The notes: generated by a model not told the origin, from the sequence alone. A DNA stretch of 64,000 bases from Aerolutibacter ruishenii (GCF_007830115.1 NZ_VLKP01000002.1:333072-397071); one strand, 5' to 3'; shown: positions 1 to 11,022, numbered from the stretch's first letter. Program-made: numbers and translations.

Positions 1-886
1 GCACATCACCCGTGCCGGCTACGCCATCGAGTACGACTTCTTCGACCCGCGCGGTTTGAAGAGCACGCTGGAGACGAAAGCGGTGGAAGGCCTGTTCTTC
101 GCAGGCCAGATCAACGGCACCACCGGCTACGAGGAAGCGGCCGCGCAGGGCCTGCTGGCCGGCGTGAATGCCGCGCGCTTCGTGCGCGGCAACGATGGCT
201 GGAGCCCGCGCCGCGACGAAGCGTACCTCGGTGTGCTGGTCGACGATCTGATCACCCATGGCACCAGCGAGCCGTACCGCATGTTCACCAGCCGCGCCGA
301 GTACCGGCTGCAGCTGCGCGAGGACAACGCCGACCTGCGGTTGACCCCGGTGGGTCGCGAGCTGGGCCTGGTCAATGACACGCGCTTTGCCGCGTTCGAG
401 GCCAAGCGTGAGGCGATTGAGCGCGAGAACCGCCGTCTCGGTGCGGTGTGGGCGGCGCCCAACAACGCACTCGGCCGCGAGGTTGGTGACGTGCTGGGCG
501 TGGACGTCAGTCGTGAGACCAGCGCCCGCGACCTGCTCAAGCGCCCGGAACTGGACTACGCGAAATTGATGACGGTGCCATCGCTGGGTCCTGCGGTGGA
601 CGACGCGGCGGTGGCCGAACAGGTGGAGATCGGCATCAAGTACGCCGGTTACCTCGACCGCCAGCGCGAGGAGATCGAGCGCCAGCGTCGCCACGAGGAC
701 ACCGCGATTCCGCCGGACTTCGACTACGCCGCCGTGCGCGGCCTGTCGGCCGAGGTGCAGCAGAAGCTGCAGCGGGTGCAGCCGCAGACCATCGGCCAGG
801 CGCAGCGCATACCCGGCATGACCCCGGTGGCGATCTCGCTGCTGCTGGTGCACCTGACGCGGCAGCGGCGCAGTCGGGTGGCGTGA
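1..886 (+). CDS. mnmG: tRNA uridine-5-carboxymethylaminomethyl modification enzyme MnmG (GidA), C-terminal part
   Basis: The gene enters from the left edge already in frame (codons start at base 2), so only the C-terminal part of about 294 residues is present. With MnmE, MnmG uses FAD and methylene-tetrahydrofolate to install the cmnm5 group on U34 of several tRNAs. The visible part contains the family blocks [25 protein letters not shown] and [18 protein letters not shown], followed by the helical MnmE/tRNA-binding C-terminal region. The end ([17 protein letters not shown], then a basic tail) is at the usual place, so the gene is intact at its 3' end. The next gene is 118 bases away and unrelated. 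The identification is secure; only the N-terminal part is missing. Confidence 0.96.
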   Translation, partial: HITRAGYAIEYDFFDPRGLKSTLETKAVEGLFFAGQINGTTGYEEAAAQGLLAGVNAARFVRGNDGWSPRRDEAYLGVLVDDLITHGTSEPYRMFTSRAEYRLQLREDNADLRLTPVGRELGLVNDTRFAAFEAKREAIERENRRLGAVWAAPNNALGREVGDVLGVDVSRETSARDLLKRPELDYAKLMTVPSLGPAVDDAAVAEQVEIGIKYAGYLDRQREEIERQRRHEDTAIPPDFDYAAVRGLSAEVQQKLQRVQPQTIGQAQRIPGMTPVAISLLLVHLTRQRRSRVA

Positions 887-1004
887 GCCGCGGGGGCGTC
901 GAGTCCGGGGTCCGCGGGGCAAACCCAAGGCACGGGCAAGCGGAATACCCCGGGCAGGCCCAAGGGGGCATGACGCCGTCGCCCGGTGCGGCTACGCTCG
1001 GAAC

Positions 1005-2330
1005 ATGCGATCCCATCTGACCCTGCTGGCCGCCGCCTTGGCGGTGTCCGCCTGCCAGCCCACCACCGACCGCACTGCCAACACCGCAAGCGCCACCGCA
1101 TCCGGCGTGGACACTGCCGCCGTGCCGCGCGACCCCGCGCCCGTGGTGCAGGCCGATTGGCCGTTGCCGGCCACGGGCCAGGCGGCGCAGCCCGATCTGG
1201 TGGCCGCACCGGATGGCACGCTGGTGCTGACCTGGATCGAAAAGGCCGACAAGATCCATACGCTGCGGCTGGCGACCCGTGCGCCCGGCGCGACGGACTG
1301 GTCTGCGCCCCAGACCGCGGCCAGCGGCCACGACTGGTTCGTCAACTGGGCCGACACCCCGCACGTGGCCATGACCGGCGACGGCGCGCTGTGGACGCAC
1401 TGGCTGCAGAAGTCCGCGGCCGCCACGTACGCGTATGACGTGGCGCTGGTGCGCTCGGGTGACGGCGGTCGTACCTGGTCGAAGCCGGTGCTGGTCAATG
1501 CCGATGGCACGCCCACCGAGCACGGTTTCGTCTCGTTGTGGCCGGCAGGTGGGGACCGGGTGGGCGTGGCGTGGCTGGATGGCCGCCACACCGCGGAGGG
1601 CGCCGGCACGACATCCACGCCGCGCGACGGCAACGCGCTGCCGGCGCCATCCACGCCGATGATGACCCTGCGCACCGCGCACTTCGATGCCGCCCTGCAG
1701 CGCCATGACGAACAGCCGCTGGACCTGTCCACCTGCGATTGCTGCCAGACCGACGCGGTGGTCACCGCCGGCCGCACCATGCTGGCCTACCGCGACCGTA
1801 CCGAAAGCGAGATCCGCGACATCTTCGTCGCCCGCCACGATGGCCAGCGTTGGCTTACGCCGGTTCGCGTGCACGCCGATGACTGGAGGATGCCCGCCTG
1901 TCCGGTCAACGGCCCGTCGCTGGCCGCGCGCGACCGCGACGTGCTGGTCGGCTGGTACACCGCCGCCGGTGACGTGCCCACGCTGAAACTGGCGCGCAGC
2001 ACCGCCGCCGGCGACGCCTTCGCCGCACCGGTGGTGGTTGACCGCGGCGACGCCGTGCAGGGCCGCGTCGACGTCGCGCTCGACGCGCAGGCGGCGTGGG
2101 TGCTGTGGGTGCGCGAGACCGCGCAGGGCCAGTCGCTGCATCTGGCCCGCTACGCGCCCGACCTGTCCCACGAACTGCAGCGGCTGGAGGTGGCCCGCCT
2201 GCAGGGCCGCGGTCGCGCCACCGGCTTCCCGCAGCTGGTGCTGGCCGACGGCGGCGCGTACGTGGTGTGGACCGACGTGGTCGACGGCCAGCCGCTGCTC
2301 AGGGGCGCACGGTTGGCCCCCCGTGGTTGA
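1005..2330 (+). CDS. Asp-box (sialidase/BNR-like) periplasmic lipoprotein
   Basis: The protein has 441 residues and a lipoprotein signal: a hydrophobic stretch ending in LAVSAC places the lipidated cysteine at residue 17, followed by a Thr/Ala-rich linker to about residue 50. The rest looks like a beta-propeller of the exo-alpha-sialidase/BNR type. SGDGGRTW at 151-158 is a textbook Asp box, and other repeats carry degenerate versions. A cysteine cluster, CDCC at 244-247, and another cysteine in MPACPVNGPS further on are unusual for sialidases and suggest a disulphide or metal site. I see no proof of sialidase catalysis, so the enzymatic name should not be taken literally. The ATG at 1005 is chosen because it starts directly at the signal peptide. 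Neighbours give no functional hint. Confidence 0.8.
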   Translation: MRSHLTLLAAALAVSACQPTTDRTANTASATASGVDTAAVPRDPAPVVQADWPLPATGQAAQPDLVAAPDGTLVLTWIEKADKIHTLRLATRAPGATDWSAPQTAASGHDWFVNWADTPHVAMTGDGALWTHWLQKSAAATYAYDVALVRSGDGGRTWSKPVLVNADGTPTEHGFVSLWPAGGDRVGVAWLDGRHTAEGAGTTSTPRDGNALPAPSTPMMTLRTAHFDAALQRHDEQPLDLSTCDCCQTDAVVTAGRTMLAYRDRTESEIRDIFVARHDGQRWLTPVRVHADDWRMPACPVNGPSLAARDRDVLVGWYTAAGDVPTLKLARSTAAGDAFAAPVVVDRGDAVQGRVDVALDAQAAWVLWVRETAQGQSLHLARYAPDLSHELQRLEVARLQGRGRATGFPQLVLADGGAYVVWTDVVDGQPLLRGARLAPRG

Positions 2331-2411
2331 GCCGCCAGCCATGCGGCGTGCGCGGTTGTCATTGGGAAACATTCTCTGGGGGGCCAGCGGACCCGCTGGC
2401 ACACTGCTTTG

Positions 2412-3023
2412 ATGATCCGGATCCTGCTGGTCGACGACCACGCCATTGTGCGCGAGGGCTTCAAGCGCCTGTGCGAGGCTGCGCCCGACCTGCAGGTGGT
2501 GGCCGAGGCCGGTAGCGCGGAAGAAGCACTGGCCGCGGTGCGCTTGCACGCCTTGGACGTGGCGCTGGTGGACATCTCGCTGGGAGCGCAGAGCGGCCTG
2601 CAGTTGCTGCCCGCGCTGCTGGCGATCGCGCCGACGCTGAAGCCGGTGATCGTCAGCATGCACGAGGATCCGGCGCTGGTGGTGCGGGCGATGGACAATG
2701 GCGCGCACGGCTACATCACCAAGGGCGCCGCCGCGCAGGAACTGCTGTCGGCGCTGCGCCGCGTGCACGCCGGCGAACGCGTGCTCAGCAGCGACCTCGC
2801 GCCGATGCGTCCCAATGCCGATGCCACCCGCCTGAGCCAGCGCGAGCGCGAGACGCTGCGTGGCCTGCTGTCGCAGCAGGCGCCCAAGGCACTGGCGATC
2901 GACCTGGGCATCAGCGTGAAGACCCTGTACCGGCACCGCGCCAACCTGATGGAGAAGCTGGGCGCGCGCAATCCCGCCGACCTGGCACGCATCGCGCAGG
3001 AGCGTGGGTTGCTGATCGGATAA
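2412..3023 (+). CDS. NarL/FixJ-family response regulator
   Basis: This is a two-domain response regulator of 203 residues. Residues 1-120 form a receiver domain with the acidic pair in LLVDDH, the phospho-acceptor Asp54 in ALVDISL and the conserved lysine in YITKGA. Residues about 138-200 form a LuxR-type helix-turn-helix (LSQRERETLRGLL, then ISVKTLYRHRANLMEKL). Such proteins bind DNA as dimers after phosphorylation by a sensor kinase. No kinase is encoded next to it, so its partner and regulon are unknown. ATG 2412 is preferred over the in-frame TTG immediately before it, because it gives the canonical MIRILLVDDH start. Confidence 0.9.
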   Translation: MIRILLVDDHAIVREGFKRLCEAAPDLQVVAEAGSAEEALAAVRLHALDVALVDISLGAQSGLQLLPALLAIAPTLKPVIVSMHEDPALVVRAMDNGAHGYITKGAAAQELLSALRRVHAGERVLSSDLAPMRPNADATRLSQRERETLRGLLSQQAPKALAIDLGISVKTLYRHRANLMEKLGARNPADLARIAQERGLLIG

Positions 3024-3089
3024 CACGTCGGCCAGGTCCGCCGGCCCACGGAATGTCCACCGGGGGCAAGAAGGTTGCCTGGAGCAGGA

Positions 3090-6000
3090 TTACTTTTCCG
3101 TGCGCCAGTTGACCGAAGCGCGGTTTTCCAGCGTGCTCGATTCGATCTCGATGTCGAAGCCCCTGCGCAGCAGGTACTTCAGCGTCAGCACCTGGCCGGT
3201 GCCGAGCAGCGACACGCCGTAGCTGACGTACAGCCGGGGCGACAGATACTTGCCCACGCCGAACACGCGTTCGCCCAGGGCGCGGCTTTCCATCACTCCG
3301 GCGTCGTCCAGGCCGATGCGTGCGCCCAGCTGCGAGGCCAGCAGGCTGCCACCGGCGGTGAGCGCGGCGCTGGCGGCGTTGAGCTGGCGGCTCTCGTCGC
3401 GGCTGGCGCTGGAAAGCGGCCGACCGAGCGCGAGATATGCCAATGCCTCGGACTGCGAGCTGGCCGGATTGGACCATACCGTGGCCTCCGGTGCGCTGGC
3501 GCGGCCGCGGATGTCCACGCCGGCCGTGACGTCGCCGACTTCGCGTTCAGCGCGGATGTTGAGGATCGGGTTGCCAACCGGGCCGCCTGACCACACCAGC
3601 TCGCCGCGGGTGATGGCCAGCTTCTGCCCGTAGGCGGTGTAGCGTCCGTCCACGTCGAGCTGGCCGCTGGCGGTCATCTCGCGGCCGGGGCGGGCGCGCA
3701 CGCGCAGCTTGCCTCCCAGCGTGCCATCCAGGCCGAAGCCGTTGAGCTGCACGTCACCGCCCAGCGACAGGGTCAGGTCCAGGTCCAGCGGCAGGGTGCC
3801 GGTGTCCTCGGGGTCGACCGGGTCGAGTACGACCACGTCGTCGGACGCGGACACGCCTTCGTCCAACCGCTCCAGGTCCATGCGCGCCGAGGGTATGGTC
3901 ACGGTGCCGGTGACCTGCAGCGGCTGCCTGGCGGCGTAGCGCACCACCACGTCGGGGCTGGCGACGGCGCGCAGGTCGCGGGTGTCGGAGACCAGCACGT
4001 TGTCGCCGCGCACGTTGAGTACCAGCGGCGTGTCATCGCCCTGCCAGCCCAGGGTGCCGTCGATGTTGAGGGTGCCTTCGCCAGAGCGTACGCGGCCGGT
4101 GATGCGCGCGGTGCCATCGGGCTGCGCATCCAGGCGCAGGTCGCCCTCGCGCAGCTGGATGGCGAGCGCGGGCAGTTCGGTGGCGAAGTTGCCCAGTTGC
4201 GCGTTGCCGCCCAGCAGCGGTTGGGCGCGCGTGCCGGAGAGCTGGATGCGCCCGACGAGGCGGCCGGTGGGCTCGACGATGTCGGGGGAGAACAGCTCCA
4301 TCCACGTCAGCTCGTCGGTGTTCACCGCGACCTCGCCGACCAGCGGGGCGTAGCCGTCCCAGCCGGTGGTGATGCGTGCGTCCACCTGGCCATCGTCGTT
4401 GAGCGTGGCGTCGAGTTCGGCGGTCAGGCGCTGCGGGTCGAAGGTGGTGCGCAGACTGAGGTCGCCGTAGCGCACCAGTTCCTGCCGCGCGCGCTCGTTG
4501 AACTTCAGGCCGCCACCGGCGGATGTCAGCGTGGCGGTGCCGCGCCACGCGTTGCCGACTGGGCGCACCTGTGCATCCAGGGCGACGTCGCCACGCAGCA
4601 GCCACGGACGGCGGTCGCTGCGCTCGGGCAGGTACGGCTGCAGCAGGGCCAGCGGCAGGCCGCGGCCTTCGACATCCAGGCCGCGCCGTGGCCAGTCGGC
4701 GCTGGCGCACAGGGTGCCGCCGCCACTGGAGGCGAGGCAGGCATGGGTGAGTGCACCGTTGCGCCCATCCCAGCTGAAACGCGCGGGTTGCTGCAGTCGC
4801 CACTGCGCCCCCTTGGACGGGTCGAAGGCGAGGCTGGCCAGCGCACCCTGCCAGGTCGCGCCACGCTTGTCGGCGTTGCCGGTCAGTCGCAGCATGCCGA
4901 GGTCGCCCGCGGCGCGCGCATCCAGTTGCAAAGCTTCCACCGCGCCGCGCGCGGTCAGGTCCAGCGTGGTGAACGGCACCCCGGCCTGCAGGCCGGTGGC
5001 GCGTACGTCCAGCGCACCGTCGCGGCCGCGCCACGGCAACCGGCCGCGTGCGTGCAGGGTGTCGACGCGGTAGTCGCCATGGGCCAGGTTGTGGCCTTCC
5101 AGGTCCACGTCCACGTCGGGCGCATTGCGCGGGCCGCGCAGGTGCAGCTGGCCCTGCAGCGTGCCCTGTCCGCTGGGCAGCAGGTCGGCCAGGTGCAGCG
5201 GCGCGAACGTTGCGTCCACGTCCAGCGTGCGGCCGAGCGCGCCCTTGGCCTGCACCTGGCTGGCGCCGAGGCGCAGCGCGACATCGCTTTCGTAGCGGTC
5301 CTCGCCACCGGTGGGCGGCGCGCCGTGCAGGGCGAAGCGTCCCTGGCCGGACAGTACGCGGCCACGCAGCTGGCCGCCGAGGCGCGACACGTCCAGCGTG
5401 GCCTCGAGTCCGCGATCCTTGCGGGTGTGGCTGCGGCTGGCGAGCACGCCATTCACCGCGCCCTTCCACGCCGGCGCGAAGTAGCCGGGGTCGAAGCCGG
5501 CCAGGTCGGCGTTGAGCACCCATTGCAGCGATGGCGTCCACGCCACGTCGCCGCGCGCATCCAGGGTGCCGGTGGGCATGCGCGCATGCAGCGTCTTCAA
5601 CGTCGCGCGCTCGGTATTGCCGCGCGCATCGAAGCGCAGATCGGCCGCCTGGCCATCGCGCTCCAGTCGCGCGGTGCCGATGGCCGCCCATGCCTGCAAT
5701 GCGCCGGCCACGCCAAAGTCGCCGTTGGCGATGATGGCCGGGGTGCCGTCGGCGCCGCCCCAGTGCAGGTTGCGCGCATTCACCGCAAAGCGCAGCGTGC
5801 CGTGGTCGGGATCGCGCAGCTCGGCGCGGCCGCGCAGGGTGGCGGTGCCCTCCAGCAGCGCCAGCGCCAATGGCTGCACGTCGAGCACCTGCTCGTTGAG
5901 GCGCACTTTGGACGGCAGCACGGTGACGGTCTGCCCGTCGCGGGTCACTTGTCCGCGCAGGTCGGCCGCGCCTTCCACGCCATCGGCCTGCAGCGTCCAC

Positions 6001-6971
6001 GCCAGCGGCACGCCGGGTTCGCCCGCCATCAGCAGGGCCGGGTCGAACGCCTCGACGGTGCTGCGCAGCTGCCATTGCGGGTGCTCGCGACCGCGCAGGG
6101 TCACGCTGGCGCGCAGCGCGCCCGGCGCGCGTCCGGCCACCGCCACGTCCATCCGCGACAGGTCGCCGCGCGCCACCAACCCCAGCCGTGGCGCGGTGCG
6201 GCCGGTGGGTGCGGGGAACACCGCGGTGGCGGTGAGGTCGGCGCGGTAGTCGTCGTGCGGGACGTAGTCGCCGTGCAGGGTGAAGCGGCCACGGTCGCTG
6301 TCCACCGCGAGGCGCTCCATGTGCAGCCTGCCCGGCTGGGCATCGATGCCGCCACGCAGGTGGGTGATGTTGACCAGCGGCGCACCGGCGCGGGTCACGC
6401 GCAGCCCGTCGATGCGCACGTCATCGGCCTGCAGCGCCAGCGGCGGCTGGATGTCGGGCAGTACGTCCGGCCAGCGCGGCAGCTCGAACGGCTGGTTGTC
6501 CTCGGGCAGGTCGAGTGTGGCGCCGTTGACCCGCAGGGCATCCAGACGAAGGCGGCGGCCCAGCAACGGGCGGATCGCCGGGTCGAGCATCACCGTGTCG
6601 GCGGTGAAGACCACCGGGCCGCCTGGCGTGCACTTGGGTTCCTCGGGCGGACACGCCGGCGTGTAGGCGAAACGCACGCCGCGCAGGGTCAGCGGCCCCG
6701 CGGCCGGGCCCTCGGCCGAACGCCATGCCAGCGTTGCGCCATCCGGCAGCCGCGCCACGATCTGTTTCAGCAGTGCGTCGCGTCCGCCGATGGTGTTGAG
6801 CAGCCAGTACAGCAGCACCGCGCCCGCCAGCACGAGCAGGCCGGCCACCAGGCCGCTGCGCAACGCCAGCCAACGCAGGCGCGCCCGCCGCCGCGCCCGT
6901 AGCTCGGCGATGCGCGCCTCGCGTTCCTCGGGCGTGAGTTGTTGCACCTCGTTGCGTCGCCGGAAGGCCAT
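3090..6971 (-). CDS. tamB: Translocation and assembly module inner-membrane component TamB
   Basis: A very long protein (1293 residues) with a single N-terminal membrane helix at about residues 34-62 and a long run of AsmA/TamB-like beta repeats across the periplasm. It ends in the DUF490 (TamB) domain, including a glycine-rich stretch (SQLGARIGLDDAGV) and a C-terminal region reading SPRLYVSYGVSL. TamB pairs with the outer-membrane protein TamA in insertion of some outer-membrane proteins, and TamB-like proteins are implicated in phospholipid transport to the outer membrane. The stop codon of tamA is two bases upstream of this ATG, so the two genes are one coupled operon on the minus strand, as in other proteobacteria. 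The gene converges with the response regulator across 66 bases with no obvious terminator. Confidence 0.94.
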   Translation of the reverse strand: MAFRRRNEVQQLTPEEREARIAELRARRRARLRWLALRSGLVAGLLVLAGAVLLYWLLNTIGGRDALLKQIVARLPDGATLAWRSAEGPAAGPLTLRGVRFAYTPACPPEEPKCTPGGPVVFTADTVMLDPAIRPLLGRRLRLDALRVNGATLDLPEDNQPFELPRWPDVLPDIQPPLALQADDVRIDGLRVTRAGAPLVNITHLRGGIDAQPGRLHMERLAVDSDRGRFTLHGDYVPHDDYRADLTATAVFPAPTGRTAPRLGLVARGDLSRMDVAVAGRAPGALRASVTLRGREHPQWQLRSTVEAFDPALLMAGEPGVPLAWTLQADGVEGAADLRGQVTRDGQTVTVLPSKVRLNEQVLDVQPLALALLEGTATLRGRAELRDPDHGTLRFAVNARNLHWGGADGTPAIIANGDFGVAGALQAWAAIGTARLERDGQAADLRFDARGNTERATLKTLHARMPTGTLDARGDVAWTPSLQWVLNADLAGFDPGYFAPAWKGAVNGVLASRSHTRKDRGLEATLDVSRLGGQLRGRVLSGQGRFALHGAPPTGGEDRYESDVALRLGASQVQAKGALGRTLDVDATFAPLHLADLLPSGQGTLQGQLHLRGPRNAPDVDVDLEGHNLAHGDYRVDTLHARGRLPWRGRDGALDVRATGLQAGVPFTTLDLTARGAVEALQLDARAAGDLGMLRLTGNADKRGATWQGALASLAFDPSKGAQWRLQQPARFSWDGRNGALTHACLASSGGGTLCASADWPRRGLDVEGRGLPLALLQPYLPERSDRRPWLLRGDVALDAQVRPVGNAWRGTATLTSAGGGLKFNERARQELVRYGDLSLRTTFDPQRLTAELDATLNDDGQVDARITTGWDGYAPLVGEVAVNTDELTWMELFSPDIVEPTGRLVGRIQLSGTRAQPLLGGNAQLGNFATELPALAIQLREGDLRLDAQPDGTARITGRVRSGEGTLNIDGTLGWQGDDTPLVLNVRGDNVLVSDTRDLRAVASPDVVVRYAARQPLQVTGTVTIPSARMDLERLDEGVSASDDVVVLDPVDPEDTGTLPLDLDLTLSLGGDVQLNGFGLDGTLGGKLRVRARPGREMTASGQLDVDGRYTAYGQKLAITRGELVWSGGPVGNPILNIRAEREVGDVTAGVDIRGRASAPEATVWSNPASSQSEALAYLALGRPLSSASRDESRQLNAASAALTAGGSLLASQLGARIGLDDAGVMESRALGERVFGVGKYLSPRLYVSYGVSLLGTGQVLTLKYLLRRGFDIEIESSTLENRASVNWRTEK

Positions 6972-6973
6972 GG

Positions 6974-8764
6974 CTACAGGTCCGGGCCGATGTTGAGATA
7001 CAGCTGGAAGCCCGAGTCCGGATCATCCAGCCCGCGTGCCACGTCGATGCGAAGCGGCCCCACCGGGGAGCGCCAGCGCAGGCCGACGCCGACGCCGGTG
7101 CGGAAGTCCGGCGCATCGTTGAACGCGCTGCCGCTGTCGACGAACACCGCCGCGCCCCAGGCCGCGTTGAAGTACTGCTCGAACTCCACGCTGCCGGTGA
7201 TCACGTTCTTCGCCCCCACCGGAAACTTGTCGCCTTCGTCGCCGATCCGCGGGCCGACCTCGCGCCACGCATAGCCGCGGATGCTGCGGTCGCCACCGGC
7301 GTGGAAACGCAGGTTGGGCGGCAGGTCGACCAGCGAATCGGTCAGCGTGTGGCCCACTTCGCCACGGGCGATCAAGCGGGTGCGTTCGCCCAGTCCGCGG
7401 TACAGGCGCGCGGTGACCTGGGCCTGCAGGAAGTTCGCATCCGAGCCCGCGCCGTCCAGCCCACCGCGCAGCACCACCGCGCCGCCGATGCCTCGGCGCG
7501 GGTACAGCCGGTCGTCGGTATCCAGGTATTCGCCGCGCAGCGACGGGTAGGTGTAGCTGGCATAGCGGTAGTCATGGGGACCGATCGTCCCCAGCCGGCG
7601 TTCGGCTTCATACGCCCAGCGCTCGCGCAGCGCATGCACCGCCGCCACCGCGGTCCAGTTGGCGTTGATCTCGCCACTGCGCGCGCCGACGAACTCGATG
7701 CGCCGGTTGTCGATGTAGTCGGTCTGCTCATCGGCGGCCTGCGCGCTGATCGTGTACCAGCCGTCGATCCAGCCGAAGGCCGGGATCCGGTACTGCGTGG
7801 TCAGCGTCTTGCGCCGAACCGCCCAGTCCACCTGCGCCAGCGCCTTGTGGCCGCGGTCGTTGACGTAGCGGCGCTCCAGACCCAGGCGCACGCCCGCGCC
7901 ACTGTCGGTGCCGTAGCTCAGGCCGGCGGTGTAGATCGAGCGCTTGGCCGGGGTCAGCGTCACCGTGGTCGGCACGCGCCCGTCGACCGCCTCTTGCGGA
8001 CGCGGCTCGATGTCGATGCTGGAGAAGTAATCGAGCTTGGCCAGCGACTCGCGCAGCCGGTCGAGTTTGCCCTGGTGGTAGTAGCTGGCCTCGTCCCAGT
8101 ACACGAAGTGCTCGACGATGCCGTCGCGCAGGATGCGCCGCGGCGATTGCACGAACGTGGTCGGGCCCATGTCGTAGCGGTTGCCGCTGTCCCAGCGCAG
8201 GTCGATGTCGGCGGCATGCTCGGTGCGCGTCACGGCCACGCGTCGCGAGGTGAAGTCGGCGTCGAGATAGCCGCGCTCGGCCAGGCGACGGGTGATGCGC
8301 GCCTTGCTGGCCTCGTAGATGCCATGGTCGAAGATGTCGCCGGCGGCCGGGGTGAACGCCGCGATTTCCTGGTTGAGGTAGCGGTCGTCCGCGCCGGGTC
8401 CATCGATGGCGATGGCCGACTCGCGCACCCGCACCGGTTCCCCGGGCAGCACCGTGATCACCACCGAGGTGTCGCCGGTGTCGTCGTCGCGATCGCGCTC
8501 GACGGTGATCGTCGCCGAGTAGTAGCCAAACGGTTCAAGCGCCTCGCGCGTCTCGTTCTCGGCTTCGCGCACCAGGTAACCCAGGCGCCGGCCGGACACG
8601 TCGCGGTCGATGGCGTCCACCAGCGACAACGACGTGCGCACGTTGATGGTCATCGCCTCGTCCAGCCCGCGGATGTCGACGCGGGTGACCTTGGCCGCCT
8701 GCGCCGCGCCCGCCATCGACAGGCCGAGCAGGGCAACGATGAGGTTCCGGGCGATGGGGCGCAT
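6974..8764 (-). CDS. tamA: Autotransporter assembly complex outer-membrane protein TamA (BamA/Omp85 family)
   Basis: With ATG 8764 the protein has 596 residues and a clear signal peptide (MRPIARNLIVALLGLSMAGAAQA, cleaved before AKVTR); the upstream in-frame extension of 28 codons is not signal-like and is rejected. POTRA domains occupy about residues 22-260. The C-terminal half is an Omp85 16-strand barrel, with the RSIRGY motif (substrate-interacting loop 6) and the family's ending, LRIDVARGLDDPDSGFQLYLNIG. It is the outer-membrane partner of TamB, which is encoded two bases downstream. Confidence 0.94.
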   Translation of the reverse strand: MRPIARNLIVALLGLSMAGAAQAAKVTRVDIRGLDEAMTINVRTSLSLVDAIDRDVSGRRLGYLVREAENETREALEPFGYYSATITVERDRDDDTGDTSVVITVLPGEPVRVRESAIAIDGPGADDRYLNQEIAAFTPAAGDIFDHGIYEASKARITRRLAERGYLDADFTSRRVAVTRTEHAADIDLRWDSGNRYDMGPTTFVQSPRRILRDGIVEHFVYWDEASYYHQGKLDRLRESLAKLDYFSSIDIEPRPQEAVDGRVPTTVTLTPAKRSIYTAGLSYGTDSGAGVRLGLERRYVNDRGHKALAQVDWAVRRKTLTTQYRIPAFGWIDGWYTISAQAADEQTDYIDNRRIEFVGARSGEINANWTAVAAVHALRERWAYEAERRLGTIGPHDYRYASYTYPSLRGEYLDTDDRLYPRRGIGGAVVLRGGLDGAGSDANFLQAQVTARLYRGLGERTRLIARGEVGHTLTDSLVDLPPNLRFHAGGDRSIRGYAWREVGPRIGDEGDKFPVGAKNVITGSVEFEQYFNAAWGAAVFVDSGSAFNDAPDFRTGVGVGLRWRSPVGPLRIDVARGLDDPDSGFQLYLNIGPDL

Positions 8765-8863
8765 CGCCGCAGCATACCCACGACGTGTCAAAGCACGATT
8801 AACACCGGCACGAGGTCCTGGCGCGAATCCTTTCGCCGCGTTCGGCATGCCGCGCGCCGCGGG

Positions 8864-11022
8864 TCAGGTCGCCAGCTGCTCGATTGCCGCCACGCTGCCC
8901 AGCCGGTCGCTCAACCGCTGCAGCAGCGCGAGGCGGTTGTTGCGCACCGCCGCGTCGTCGGCATTGACCATCACCGAATCGAAGAACGCATCGACCTGTG
9001 GGCGCAGTCGCGCCAATCGCCCCAGCACGGCCACGTAGTCGCGCGCATCCAGCAGCGCGTCGGTGTCGGCGACCGCCTCGTCCACGGCGGCGGCGAGTTC
9101 GCGCTCGGCGGGCTCGCTCAGCAGGGCGGCATCCACCGAGGTCGGCACCGCGCCTTCGACCTTGCGCAGGATGTTGCGGCTGCGCTTGTTGGCCGCGGCC
9201 AGCGCCGCTGCCTCCGGCAGCTTGCCGAACTCGCCGATGGCGCGCAGCCGCGCGTCGAAGTCCGGCAGCGATTCGTGCACCACGTTGAGCACCGCGTCGA
9301 ACTGTGCCGCCGGCACGCCCTGCTCGGTGTAGTAGCCGCGCAGGCGGTCGTACACGAACTGGGTGATGTCCAGCGCGCTCAGCTCCGGGTGGCTCACCGG
9401 TTGCAGCGCCACCGCGGCTTCGACCAGTGCGTGCAGCAGCACGTCGTGGCCACCTTCCAGCAGCGTGCGCGCCAGACCCAGCGCATTGCGGCGCAGGGCG
9501 AAGGGGTCCTTGTTGCCGGTCGGGCGCAGGCCCGCGGCAAAGCCACCGGCCAGCGTATCCAGGCGCTCGGCGATGGCCAGCACCTGGCCCAGCGCCGAGG
9601 GCGCGATGGCGTCGCCGGCAAAGCGCGGCATGTAGGCCTCGTCCAGCGCATTGGCCAGCGCGATCGGTTCATTGGCGACGGCGGCGTAGTAGCGCCCGGC
9701 GATGCCCTGCAGCTCGGGGAACTCGTTGACCAGCCGCGACTGCAGGTCGGCCTTCGACAGCTCCGCCGCACGCCGCGCCAGCACCGGGTCCACGCCCACC
9801 GCCTGCGCCACGCGCTCCGCCAGCGCGGCCACGCGCGCGACCTTGTCGGCCACCGTGCCCAGCTTGGCCTGGTAGGTCACCGTCTTCAGGCCCTCGTTCA
9901 TCGACGCCAGCCCCTGCTTCATGTCCTCGACGAAGAAGAACTTGGCATCGGCAAAGCGCGGACGGATCACGCGCTCGTAGCCCTTGCGGACCTCGGCCTC
10001 GTCCTGCGACTCGATGTTGGCGATGCCGACGAAGTGCTCGCTGAGCTTGCCGTCGGCGTCCAGCACCGGGAAGAACTTCTGGTTGGTCTCCATCGTGGCG
10101 ATCAGCGCTTCCTGCGGCACGGCCAGGAACTCGGGCTCGAAGCTGCAGGCCACCGCCTTCGGCCACTCGGTCAGGCCGTTGACCTCCTCGAGGATGCCGG
10201 CGTCGATGCGCGCGGTGCCGCCGGCGGCACGCGCGGCCGCCTCGACCTCGGCGGCGATGCGCGCACGCCGCTCGTCGGGATCGACCAGCACCTTGGCGCC
10301 GCGCAGCGATTCCACGTAATCGCCCGGTGTGCTGAACCACACCGGCTTGTCGTGCATGAAGCGGTGGCCACGGCTCATGCGGTCGCCGCGCACGCCCAGC
10401 ACCTGCGCATCGACCACGTCGCTGCCCAGCAGCAACACCAGCCAGTGCACCGGCCGCGCGAAGGCGTATTCGTTGGCGCCCCAGCGCATCGGCTTGGGGA
10501 TCGGCATCGCCGCGATCGCCTCGCGCACGATCTCGCCCAGCAGCGCGGCGGTGCGCACACCCGGCTTCACCGCACGGTGCACGAAGCGTTCGCCCTTGGC
10601 GTCGCTGGTCTTTTCCAGCGCGGTCCACTCGATGCCGGCCTTGGCCGCGAAACCCTGCAGCGCCTTGGTCGGCTGGCCTTCGGCGTCCAGCGCGATGTTG
10701 AGGTAGGGGCCCAGCACCTCGGACTTCTGCTCGGGCTGCTCGCCGGCCACGCCGGGCAGCAGCACCGCAAGCCTACGCGGGGTGTACAGCGGCTTGGCGC
10801 CGTCGCGCTCGAAGGCGATGCCGCGCTTGTGCAGCCCGTCGATCACGCCATCGAAAAACGCCTGTGCCAGCGCGTGCAGTGCCTTGACCGGCAGCTCCTC
10901 GGTGCCCAGTTCGATCAGCAGCGGTTGCATCGCCACGCGGTGCTCCTGGTCCATCATTCCCACGCCTGCCTCGTTCGCGCTGACCGCATTCGCCTTGCCG
11001 TTGTCCGTCATGCCGCCGGTCA

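Noticed and set aside
4197..6902. A 901-codon open frame on the plus strand opposite tamB.
   Set aside because: High-GC shadow of tamB: composition is Arg/Gln/Ala/His-rich without family motifs, while the opposite strand encodes a complete TamB.
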